A stretch of 7,058 nt of DNA from NCBI GenBank assembly GCA_015655165.1, contig JAATFN010000353.1:1-7058 (forward strand). Direction: 5' to 3'. Of this stretch, positions 1 through 5,081 are shown in pieces. Origin of the DNA: Betaproteobacteria bacterium. GTDB taxonomy: Bacteria; Pseudomonadota; Gammaproteobacteria; Burkholderiales; Burkholderiaceae_D. Under the pieces are notes generated by a model. The model worked only from the letters and a program-made list of their open reading frames with translations, was not told where the DNA came from and did not search any database. Within the stretch, counting starts at the first letter, position 1. Each line of letters opens with the position of its first letter. A program made the position numbers and the translations under genes.

Positions 1-575
1 GTGGTGCTGTTGTGCAATGGCTACGTGACGGTTTAGGCATCATTGAACGCTCGATGGATATCGAGGCTTTGGCCGCCTCAGTCGAAGACAATGGCGATGT
101 TTATTTTGTGCCGGCGTTTACCGGTCTGGGTACGCCTTATTGGGATCCTTATGCACGCGGCAGCATACAAGGATTGACGCGTGGCACTACCAAAGGCCAC
201 ATCGCGCGTGCTGCACTGGAAAGTATTGCATTCCAGACTGCCGATGTCTTGGCGGCCATGCAAAAAGATGCCCACATTCCCTTACATGAATTAAGGGTGG
301 ACGGGGGTGCTGCGAATAATAATGTGTTACTCCAGTTTCAGGCAAATATATTAAATGTCCCTGTGATCCGTCCTAAAGTAACAGAAACAACAGCATTAGG
401 CGCTGCCTATCTGGCAGGCCTGGCAACCGGTTTTTGGGGAAATACAGCTGAATTATCGTCACTATGGCAAATAGACCGTACGTTTACACCGGATATGTCC
501 GACGATCAAAGAGGTTATCTTGCATCACGTTGGCATTTGGCAGTTGAGCGCGCAATGTCGTGGTCTGTGACATAA
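1..575 (+). CDS. glpK: Glycerol kinase, C-terminal part (5' end outside window)
   Basis: Glycerol kinase phosphorylates glycerol with ATP to sn-glycerol 3-phosphate in the cytoplasm, the entry step of glycerol use. The window opens inside the gene. Reading in frame from base 3 gives [10 protein letters not shown], which matches the GASIQWLRD region of E. coli GlpK as I recall it. About 190 residues remain, roughly the last 38% of a ~500-residue enzyme. Visible family hallmarks are [33 protein letters not shown], the DGGAANN nucleotide-binding loop of the second FGGY domain, and [16 protein letters not shown] near the end. The catalytic Asp and the N-terminal domain lie upstream of the window. 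The reading frame is intact to a TAA stop at 573-575. The GTG at 12 is an internal Val codon, not a start. No strong terminator follows, only a weak imperfect hairpin near 627-649. Confidence 0.96.
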   Translation, partial: GAVVQWLRDGLGIIERSMDIEALAASVEDNGDVYFVPAFTGLGTPYWDPYARGSIQGLTRGTTKGHIARAALESIAFQTADVLAAMQKDAHIPLHELRVDGGAANNNVLLQFQANILNVPVIRPKVTETTALGAAYLAGLATGFWGNTAELSSLWQIDRTFTPDMSDDQRGYLASRWHLAVERAMSWSVT

Positions 576-672
576 TGCTAGCATTCGTTTAAAAGTAGCT
601 TAAAATAACTTGTTTGTTCCACCACGCGATTAACGCCACATGGTTATCGTTTGTATCAGAAGGATTTGATCT
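576..672 (+). promoter_or_regulatory. glpK-pagL gap with pagL ribosome binding site
   Basis: This short gap separates glpK from pagL. AAGGA at 660-664 sits 8 nt before the pagL ATG and is a good Shine-Dalgarno site that supports that start. CGATTAAC (627-634) and GTTATCG (643-649) can pair with one bulged base. That is too weak to call a terminator, so some read-through from glpK into pagL is possible. I cannot assign -35/-10 boxes with confidence. The first half is AT-rich (TTTAAAAG, TTAAAATAA) and could hold the pagL promoter. Confidence 0.45.
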
Positions 673-1224
673 ATGTCATTCATTGCCACAATACGTACTT
701 CATTATTACTTGGTGCCGCCTTAATAGGCATACATTCCACAGCCCAAGCAGTCGACTCTTTCTCGCTCGAAGCAGCTGCAGGCGAAAACCGTACGCAATT
801 ACTACGTGCCGCAGCGCAATGGAATTGGGATAAAAGCTGGTTTGATTCAAATGGTACGCACCTGAGCGGTTACTGGGATCTGTCTTTGGCGATGTGGCAA
901 GAAAACCGCTACAAAAATATTGAAGGTAAAACAGAACGTTTTGCCGATATCGGCTTTACCCCTGTTTTCCGTTTTGAACGTTCCAACAAAAAAGGACCTT
1001 ATGCAGAAGCCGGTATCGGTGTGCATTTGTTCTCGGAATTGTATGACAACGATGGCCATCGTCTGGCAACTGCCTTCCAGTTTGGCGACCATATTGGCGC
1101 CGGCTATGTTTTTTCCAACGGACTGGATCTTGGCTTAAAACTGCAGCATTTCTCTAATGGCGGCATTAAAAAACCAAACGGTGGTGTCAACTTCGCCGTA
1201 CTACGCGTCGCTTACCCGTTTTAA
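673..1224 (+). CDS. pagL: Lipid A 3-O-deacylase, PagL family, outer-membrane beta-barrel
   Basis: PagL enzymes remove the 3-O-linked acyl chain from lipid A in the outer membrane and so alter endotoxicity and envelope properties. The 183-residue product starts with a signal peptide: a charged start, a hydrophobic core at about 10-20, and an AQA cleavage site at residue 26. The mature chain of ~157 residues is close to the 150 of P. aeruginosa PagL, an eight-stranded barrel. The chain ends in Phe (AYPF), as expected for BAM-assembled barrels. The signature HFSNGGIKKPNGGVN gives catalytic His159 and Ser161 (H126/S128 in P. aeruginosa). FQFGDHIGAG at 135-144 matches the conserved Phe strand. At the position of P. 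aeruginosa Glu140 this protein has Asn173, so the third, charge-relay residue is not acidic. The start at ATG 673 is supported by AAGGA 8 nt upstream and by the signal peptide. The gene stands alone between glpK and a convergent hydrolase gene. The family call is firm; activity is inferred. Confidence 0.9.
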   Translation: MSFIATIRTSLLLGAALIGIHSTAQAVDSFSLEAAAGENRTQLLRAAAQWNWDKSWFDSNGTHLSGYWDLSLAMWQENRYKNIEGKTERFADIGFTPVFRFERSNKKGPYAEAGIGVHLFSELYDNDGHRLATAFQFGDHIGAGYVFSNGLDLGLKLQHFSNGGIKKPNGGVNFAVLRVAYPF

Positions 1225-1251
1225 TTTCTGCCCAGAAGACCTATTATCTGT

Positions 1252-1299
1252 AATGCCCCCCCAAAGGTTGGACTTCACATCCGGCTTTGTGGGGGCATT
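1252..1299 (+). terminator. Hairpin terminator between convergent pagL and hydrolase genes
   Basis: Arms 1252-1266 (AATGCCCCCCCAAAG) and 1285-1299 (CTTTGTGGGGGCATT) pair over 15 positions with a single C/T mismatch, around an 18-nt loop. The hairpin begins 27 nt after the pagL stop and is followed only by TTTA-like sequence, so the U-tract is poor. It lies between two converging genes, so it could stop transcription from both sides. Confidence 0.65.
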
Positions 1300-1381
1300 T
1301 ACGTTGATATGTCACGAGCTTGCACCTCCATTGCGCCTGACATGCCAACTTCCAAGCGTAAAAAGATTCGTTCAAGGTCAA

Positions 1382-2383
1382 TCAACGCACATCGGGAAAC
1401 AGACGATATTCGGCAGGAACCCAACGATAACCCTGTTTTTTATCAACAGATATTCGCCCTATGCCTGGAAACGGGATATGCGCACCGGCAACCCAGTATT
1501 TCTGCACGCCAGACAAAGCAAGCAGTGCCCGACGTGATGCTACCGCTGTCTTTTTATCCCAGTCAAACTCGATGGCGACTTCAGGATGCGGAAATTGTAC
1601 GGCAACATTATGTACAATATCCCCCCAAACCAGAAGATGCTGGTCACGAGAAGAAAAAAGATAAGCAGTGTGTCCGGGCGTATGTCCTGGTGCGGAAATA
1701 GCAGCCACACCGTCCCGTATTTTTTGCCCTGCTTGAAAGATCGTAAGCTTACCAGAAGCAATGTACGGTGCGACCGCATCACGCGACATCTTAAAGAGCG
1801 CTTGCTGATCCTTCGGTGCGCGCGTCGCTTCTATCTCGCTTAGCCAGTAATCCGCATCGGCCCTGGATACAAAAACCTGTGCATTTGGAAAGGCCATTTC
1901 CCCGTTTTGTGCAAGAAGACCTCCGGCGTGATCTGGATGTAGATGTGTCAGCAAAATGGTATCGATTTGTGAAGGCTCATACCCTGCCGCACGTAGATTC
2001 TCAATCACAAAACCCAAGTTGGCGCCAAATAGTTTTGCGGTTCCGGTATCCACCAGAATCACATGCTCCTTCGTGTGAACAAGATAGGCATTGACAGCAG
2101 TCTGGATTGGTTTGGCATACGTCAAATATGACTGTACGAGAGAAGACTGGATCGTCTTTTCACTTACGCCACCAAGAAGGGTGGCATCAATATCAACAAA
2201 GCCGTCATACAATGCAGTCACTTCAAATTGACCAAGTTGCATCCGGAAATAACCTGGTACTTGTTCCTTCTGTTGTGGCGGTATTTCAGCGTGTACTAGC
2301 GATTCGGTCGCACCTGCAACAATGGCACCAACCATGACACAGGCTCCCAGAAGACGGTTTACTCGTTTTACACATGTTTTCAT
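1382..2383 (-). CDS. Exported MBL-fold hydrolase, methyl parathion hydrolase / dihydrocoumarin hydrolase family
   Basis: This is a metallo-beta-lactamase-fold hydrolase with two metal ions, predicted to act in the periplasm. The preferred start, ATG at 2383, gives 333 residues; MPH has 331. AGGAAA lies 10 nt upstream and a signal peptide follows directly (MKTCVKR, hydrophobic core LLGACVMVGAIVAGA, cleavage after LVHA at about residue 32). An in-frame ATG at 2419 adds 12 residues but has no ribosome binding site. Metal ligands are THLHPDH (His147, His149, Asp151, His152), His234 in APGHTPGH, Asp255 in WGD and His302 in AHIPFPG. These numbers equal those I recall for Pseudomonas MPH. Other near-identical stretches are PGYFRMQLGQFEVTAL, LVDTGTAKLFG and NLRAAGYEP. 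Entrance residues Phe119 and Trp180 match MPH Phe119 and Trp179, but MPH Phe196 is Leu196 here. Positions equivalent to MPH 72, 258, 271 and 273 are Leu, His, Ile and Phe, and the Ser193 insertion is absent; these are the lactonase-like ancestral states. The substrate is unknown, with a lactone or aryl ester the best inference. It is divergent from a LysR gene that probably controls it. Confidence 0.9.
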   Translation of the reverse strand: MKTCVKRVNRLLGACVMVGAIVAGATESLVHAEIPPQQKEQVPGYFRMQLGQFEVTALYDGFVDIDATLLGGVSEKTIQSSLVQSYLTYAKPIQTAVNAYLVHTKEHVILVDTGTAKLFGANLGFVIENLRAAGYEPSQIDTILLTHLHPDHAGGLLAQNGEMAFPNAQVFVSRADADYWLSEIEATRAPKDQQALFKMSRDAVAPYIASGKLTIFQAGQKIRDGVAAISAPGHTPGHTAYLFSSRDQHLLVWGDIVHNVAVQFPHPEVAIEFDWDKKTAVASRRALLALSGVQKYWVAGAHIPFPGIGRISVDKKQGYRWVPAEYRLFPDVR

Positions 2384-2393
2384 TATCTTATTG

Positions 2394-2399
2394 TTTCCT
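2394..2399 (-). promoter_or_regulatory. Ribosome binding site that decides the hydrolase start
   Basis: On the minus strand this reads AGGAAA, 10 nt before the ATG at 2383. The upstream in-frame ATG at 2419 has no purine-rich site before it. The downstream start also places a standard Sec signal peptide at the N-terminus. Confidence 0.65.
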
Positions 2400-2428
2400 A
2401 AGTGTTTTTTACTAACCATGACATATTG

Positions 2429-2460
2429 CCGAAATTCGGTACGGATAAATAAATGTATCC
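2429..2460. promoter_or_regulatory. Two short dyads upstream of the hydrolase gene, candidate LysR operator area
   Basis: CCGAA-A-TTCGG (2429-2439) is a perfect 5+5 inverted repeat. Next to it, GGATA-N8-TATCC (2443-2460) is another perfect 5+5 dyad. Inside the second is ATA-N8-TAT (2445-2458), and the same spacing recurs as ATA-N8-TAT at 2482-2495, 37 bp away. Both lie in the divergent gap next to a LysR gene. The spacing is one base shorter than the textbook LysR box (T-N11-A), and such short dyads arise by chance, so this is only a candidate. Confidence 0.3.
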
Positions 2461-2492
2461 AGTGCGCATTCAGCTATTTCAATACGATAGGA

Positions 2493-2512
2493 TATAAGAG
2501 AAAATATTTCTC
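2493..2512 (+). promoter_or_regulatory. Possible lysR -10 box overlapping a perfect 15-bp dyad
   Basis: TATAAG (2493-2498) resembles a -10 box, with a weak TTCAGC (2469-2474) 18 nt upstream. It overlaps by one base the perfect inverted repeat GAGAAA-ATA-TTTCTC (2498-2512). A repressor-type site at the transcription start would suit the usual negative autoregulation of LysR genes. The dyad itself is seen directly; its role is inferred. Confidence 0.35.
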
Positions 2513-2568
2513 CAGTGGAGACAATCTTTATAATGGATGGATATATTTTGTCGTCAATTGAGCCAATA

Positions 2569-3474
2569 ATGAATGATCAACTAAATGGCATTGCCGCTTT
2601 TGTTGCTGCCGCGAAAGCAGCCAGCTTTGCAGTTGCAGCCAAACAAATGGGCTTATCGCGTTCAGCCGTCGGCAAAGCCATTGCCCGGCTGGAAAAGCGC
2701 CTTGGTGTGCAACTGTTTCATCGCACGACACGTAGTTTGCATTTGACGCACGAAGGCGCACTATTCTATGAACGGTGTTCGGGTGCACTCGCTGAAATCA
2801 ATGCTGCAGAACAGAGCTTTGATGTAGCACAGCATGACCCGGTTGGTCGCATACGCATTAGTGTACCGGTCTTATTGGGGCGTCATTGCATTGCACCGAT
2901 TCTGGTCAAACTTGCAAAAGCCCACGCACAGCTGGAAATCGATGTCGCTTTTACAGATCGCCCGGTTGATCTGTTCGAAGATGGTTTTGATCTGGCGATC
3001 CGTACAGGAGCACTCGCCAACGAGTTTGACTTGAAGGCCCGTCGACTGGGCTCACAAGACATGGTGTTATGTGCCTCGCCATCTTACCTCCTGATGCGGG
3101 GAACACCATTCAAGCTTGACGATATCGCATCTCATGACACACTGCCCTATTGCAGGGGCAATAGCATTCTCGCTTGGCGCTTTACAGACCGGGGGCGTCA
3201 ATACGACATAAAAACAACGGGACGGATTCGCTTTGATGATCTGGCATCTATTGCAGATGCCGCAACTGAGGGATGTGGACTTGCCTGGCTTCCCTCGTGG
3301 TTGATCACAAATCAACTACAGACAGGACAATTGGTCGAAGTCTTACAGGATCTGCGTGGGCCAGGCTTTGATATTTATGCAGTCTGGCCGCTCGCACGCT
3401 ATCTGCCAATGCGTGTACGCGTTGTCATCGATGAACTTGTCGCAAGACTGCCATTCATGTCCGGACACAAATAA
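2569..3474 (+). CDS. LysR-type transcriptional regulator
   Basis: This is a DNA-binding regulator of the LysR family, which act as cytoplasmic tetramers that sense small molecules. With the ATG at 2569 it has 301 residues, the usual family length, and a typical N-terminus (LNGIAAFVAAAKAASF). In-frame GTG 2515 and ATG 2533 would add 18 or 12 residues. GGAG at 2517-2520 lies 12 nt before 2533, so 2533 remains possible; 2569 was chosen on family fit although its own ribosome site is weak. The winged helix-turn-helix covers about residues 4-62, with helices in SFAVAAKQMGLSRSAVGKAI and the wing at FHRTTRSLHLTHEG. DPVGRIRISVP at 90-100 opens the two-lobed effector-binding domain, which runs to about 295 and includes DLFEDGFDLAIRTG. 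It resembles the DmlR/CrgA-like branch. It is divergent from the MBL-fold hydrolase, the classic arrangement for a LysR protein and its target. The inducer is unknown. Confidence 0.9.
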   Translation: MNDQLNGIAAFVAAAKAASFAVAAKQMGLSRSAVGKAIARLEKRLGVQLFHRTTRSLHLTHEGALFYERCSGALAEINAAEQSFDVAQHDPVGRIRISVPVLLGRHCIAPILVKLAKAHAQLEIDVAFTDRPVDLFEDGFDLAIRTGALANEFDLKARRLGSQDMVLCASPSYLLMRGTPFKLDDIASHDTLPYCRGNSILAWRFTDRGRQYDIKTTGRIRFDDLASIADAATEGCGLAWLPSWLITNQLQTGQLVEVLQDLRGPGFDIYAVWPLARYLPMRVRVVIDELVARLPFMSGHK

Positions 3475-3564
3475 TCTAGCCATACAACGAGACACCCCTA
3501 TCGATAGAGCACAATCTACACGTATCTACAATCAAGACCGTCCATATACTGCTTTAACATACAA

Positions 3565-3590
3565 AATGCCCGATGCTACAATCGGGCATT
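3565..3590. terminator. Perfect terminator hairpin between lysR and the MFS exporter gene
   Basis: AATGCCCGAT (3565-3574) and ATCGGGCATT (3581-3590) form a perfect 10-bp stem with a 6-nt loop. On the minus strand the stem runs into TTTTGT, so it fits best as the terminator of the exporter gene, whose stop is about 50 nt before it. It also lies 90 nt after the lysR stop and may end that transcript from the other side. The rest of 3475-3639 shows nothing else I can name. Confidence 0.75.
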
Positions 3591-3639
3591 GATAAGTAAC
3601 ACATAGTGTCAACCGATTTTAGGACAAACCAGTCGGCAC

Positions 3640-4830
3640 TTATTTGCGCACTTTATGATGAACACCGTAAAACCATAGCAGCGCACTCAATAGCACGCTG
3701 ACTGCAACACCGATCGCAATTTTTAACGCACTCTCAAACAACAATGGTGCCACCGCACCTGAAACTAATGCAAATAAGAACATTTGCACAAAGCTCATCA
3801 TTGAAGAAGCCAACCCTTTCATTTGAGGAAAAATCTCCAGCGTTTTTAGCATCATGCAGGGAATGACCAATGACATCCCCAATGAATATAAAAATACCGG
3901 AAATACTGCCCATGGAATCGCCGCAGTAAATAAGCTGTTATAGGCGATGTTAAACACCATGCCTACTGCCATCACCACAAATCCCGATATCAATAACGTA
4001 TCCGATGATATCTTGTTCGCAAAACGGCCATTGATCCAAGAGCCTATCATCATTCCGCTAATTAACGGAATGAATAGCCAGGCAAACGCCGTCTCCGGTA
4101 GATGGAGAATGCGCATAATAAAGTAAGGTGCGGCCGAGATATATAATGCCAGACCCGAGAACACTAAACCAAAAGCCAGTGTCCCGATCAAAAATTGCGG
4201 ATGTTTAATTGCAGTAATATAGTTACCGATAATGGTTTTAAGATGTAACGGTTGCCTTTGCGATTGTGGTAAGGATTCAGGCAATGCTTTCCAGGCAGCG
4301 ACCAACACCACAATTGAAAACAACAACAAAAATGCAAATACTGCACGCCAGCTCAAGTGTGTACTGATATAGCCACCGATAATAGGTGCGATGGCTGGCG
4401 CCAGACCAAAAACCATCATGATATTGGCCATCATTTTCTGGGCAACAGCACCGCTAAATTTGTCACGTACAATCGCCTGCCCGATGATGACACCAGCACC
4501 TGCGGACATGCCCTGAATCACACGACAAAATAACAATACACCGAACGTTGGTGCGAAAATTGCGCCAATCGTTCCAATAATAAATAACCAGAGTGAAGCA
4601 AAAATAACAGGACGCCGGCCAAATGTGTCCGATATCGTACCGTGAAACAATGCCATGATCGCATAAGCAAATAAATAGGCACTTAATGTTTGCTGAACGA
4701 CTTCCTGACCAACATCAAAGTCTTGCCCGATATTGAAAAAGGATGGGAGATAGGTATCAATTGCAAATGGACCTACCATAGCTAAACCAGCCAAAACCAC
4801 CGTGAGCATACGTGTGTTGCCCATTGACAT
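3640..4830 (-). CDS. Bcr/CflA-type multidrug efflux transporter (MFS, DHA1 family)
   Basis: This is an inner-membrane, proton-driven drug exporter. The 396-residue length equals that of E. coli Bcr, and about twelve hydrophobic segments are visible. Family motifs in order are AIDTYLPSF at the end of TM1 (about 23-31), motif A GTISDTFGRRPV in the TM2-TM3 loop (64-75), motif B RVIQGMSAGAG in TM4 (103-113), and the exporter-specific motif C GLAPAIAPIIGGYI in TM5 (142-155). SWRAVFAFLL follows, before the basic central loop near ESLPQSQRQPLHLKT. The start at ATG 4830 was chosen because TGGAG lies 5 nt upstream and the protein then begins with a short tail before TM1. A longer in-frame ATG at 4878 would put a hairpin inside the coding sequence. 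The gene lies 251 bp downstream of an ABC transporter gene on the same strand. A terminator-like hairpin right before its ribosome site suggests transcription attenuation. The substrate cannot be told from the sequence; bicyclomycin, chloramphenicol and sulfonamide-like compounds are known for relatives. Confidence 0.92.
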   Translation of the reverse strand: MSMGNTRMLTVVLAGLAMVGPFAIDTYLPSFFNIGQDFDVGQEVVQQTLSAYLFAYAIMALFHGTISDTFGRRPVIFASLWLFIIGTIGAIFAPTFGVLLFCRVIQGMSAGAGVIIGQAIVRDKFSGAVAQKMMANIMMVFGLAPAIAPIIGGYISTHLSWRAVFAFLLLFSIVVLVAAWKALPESLPQSQRQPLHLKTIIGNYITAIKHPQFLIGTLAFGLVFSGLALYISAAPYFIMRILHLPETAFAWLFIPLISGMMIGSWINGRFANKISSDTLLISGFVVMAVGMVFNIAYNSLFTAAIPWAVFPVFLYSLGMSLVIPCMMLKTLEIFPQMKGLASSMMSFVQMFLFALVSGAVAPLLFESALKIAIGVAVSVLLSALLWFYGVHHKVRK

Positions 4831-4835
4831 AAAAA

Positions 4836-4840
4836 CTCCA
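4836..4840 (-). promoter_or_regulatory. Ribosome binding site of the MFS exporter
   Basis: The minus strand reads TGGAG followed by TTTTT and then the ATG at 4830. This fixes the start at 4830 rather than 4878. The site lies directly after the U-rich tail of the hairpin at 4848-4879, so termination there would remove the site from the transcript. Confidence 0.7.
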
Positions 4841-4890
4841 AATAAAAAGTGGTTTGCACAAAAACCGGTGCAAACCACTCAATGCACGGT
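4841..4890 (-). promoter_or_regulatory. Terminator-like hairpin and alternative stem in the MFS leader (candidate attenuator)
   Basis: On the minus strand AGTGGTTTGCAC (4879-4868) and GTGCAAACCACT (4859-4848) form a perfect 12-bp stem with an 8-nt loop. It is followed at once by TTTTATTT (4847-4840), the layout of an intrinsic terminator. ACCGTGCA (4890-4883) can instead pair with TGCACCGGT (4872-4864), giving 8 bp with one bulged C and a 10-nt loop. The two stems share 4868-4872, so they exclude each other. Nothing but the ribosome site and the start codon follows. The structure could be an attenuator for the exporter or the terminator of the upstream ABC gene. The stem is certain; the control role is inferred. 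Confidence 0.55.
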
Positions 4891-5081
4891 AATAATTGAT
4901 GTATTTTAGAAAAAATACCGCATGCGCTACCAAATTGATCAACTGATAATGGTACGTCTTATTATCTAAGCATACAACTGGCTAACTGTTGGATGTGTGC
5001 TTATGCAACGGATGATTGTAAAAAACATCCACCTCATACAAGCCAATATAGTCTAGGCAAACCTTCACAGCGAAGCACCGG
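4891..5081 (-). promoter_or_regulatory. Gap between ABC transporter and MFS genes; possible MFS promoter
   Basis: About 190 bp without a gene. No clear terminator follows the ABC stop codon at 5082. A possible -10 box TAAAAT (minus strand, 4908-4903) lies 19 bp from TTGGTA (4933-4928); the spacing is long, so the promoter call is weak. If it is right, the transcript would start around 4896, just before the alternative stem at 4890. GTATTTT (4901-4907) and AAAATAC (4912-4918) also form a 7-bp dyad over the same -10 area. The rest, 4944-5081, shows only small imperfect repeats such as GTTGGATG/CATCC. Confidence 0.25.

Noticed and set aside
627..649. Hairpin between glpK and pagL as a glpK terminator
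   Set aside because: It has only seven pairs with a bulge, is AT-rich, and is followed by a short TTTG. It is too weak to call.
1157..1701. Plus-strand open frames overlapping the end of pagL and antisense to the hydrolase
   Set aside because: Their translations have no recognisable domain. They are shadows of the well-supported pagL and hydrolase frames and cross the terminator hairpin.
1382..2383. Organophosphate (methyl parathion) hydrolase as the functional name
   Set aside because: The family match is strong, but the residues linked to phosphotriesterase activity are all in the other state, so only the family is named.
2384..2419. Longer N-terminus of the MBL hydrolase starting at ATG 2419
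   Set aside because: There is no ribosome binding site before it. The ATG at 2383 has AGGAAA at 10 nt, begins a proper signal peptide and gives MPH-like length and numbering.
4831..4878. Longer N-terminus of the MFS exporter starting at ATG 4878
   Set aside because: Those 16 residues would be encoded by the hairpin and the ribosome binding site themselves. TGGAG is ideally placed for the ATG at 4830, which gives the usual 396-residue length.
4757..4942. Minus-strand reading frame from TTG 4942 running through the hairpin into the exporter gene, as a regulatory leader peptide
   Set aside because: It has a TTG start without a ribosome site, overlaps the exporter start in another frame by about 70 bp, and shows no run of repeated regulatory codons.
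4935..4942. TTGATCAA palindrome upstream of the exporter
   Set aside because: An 8-bp AT-rich palindrome with no extension is expected by chance in a gap of this size.
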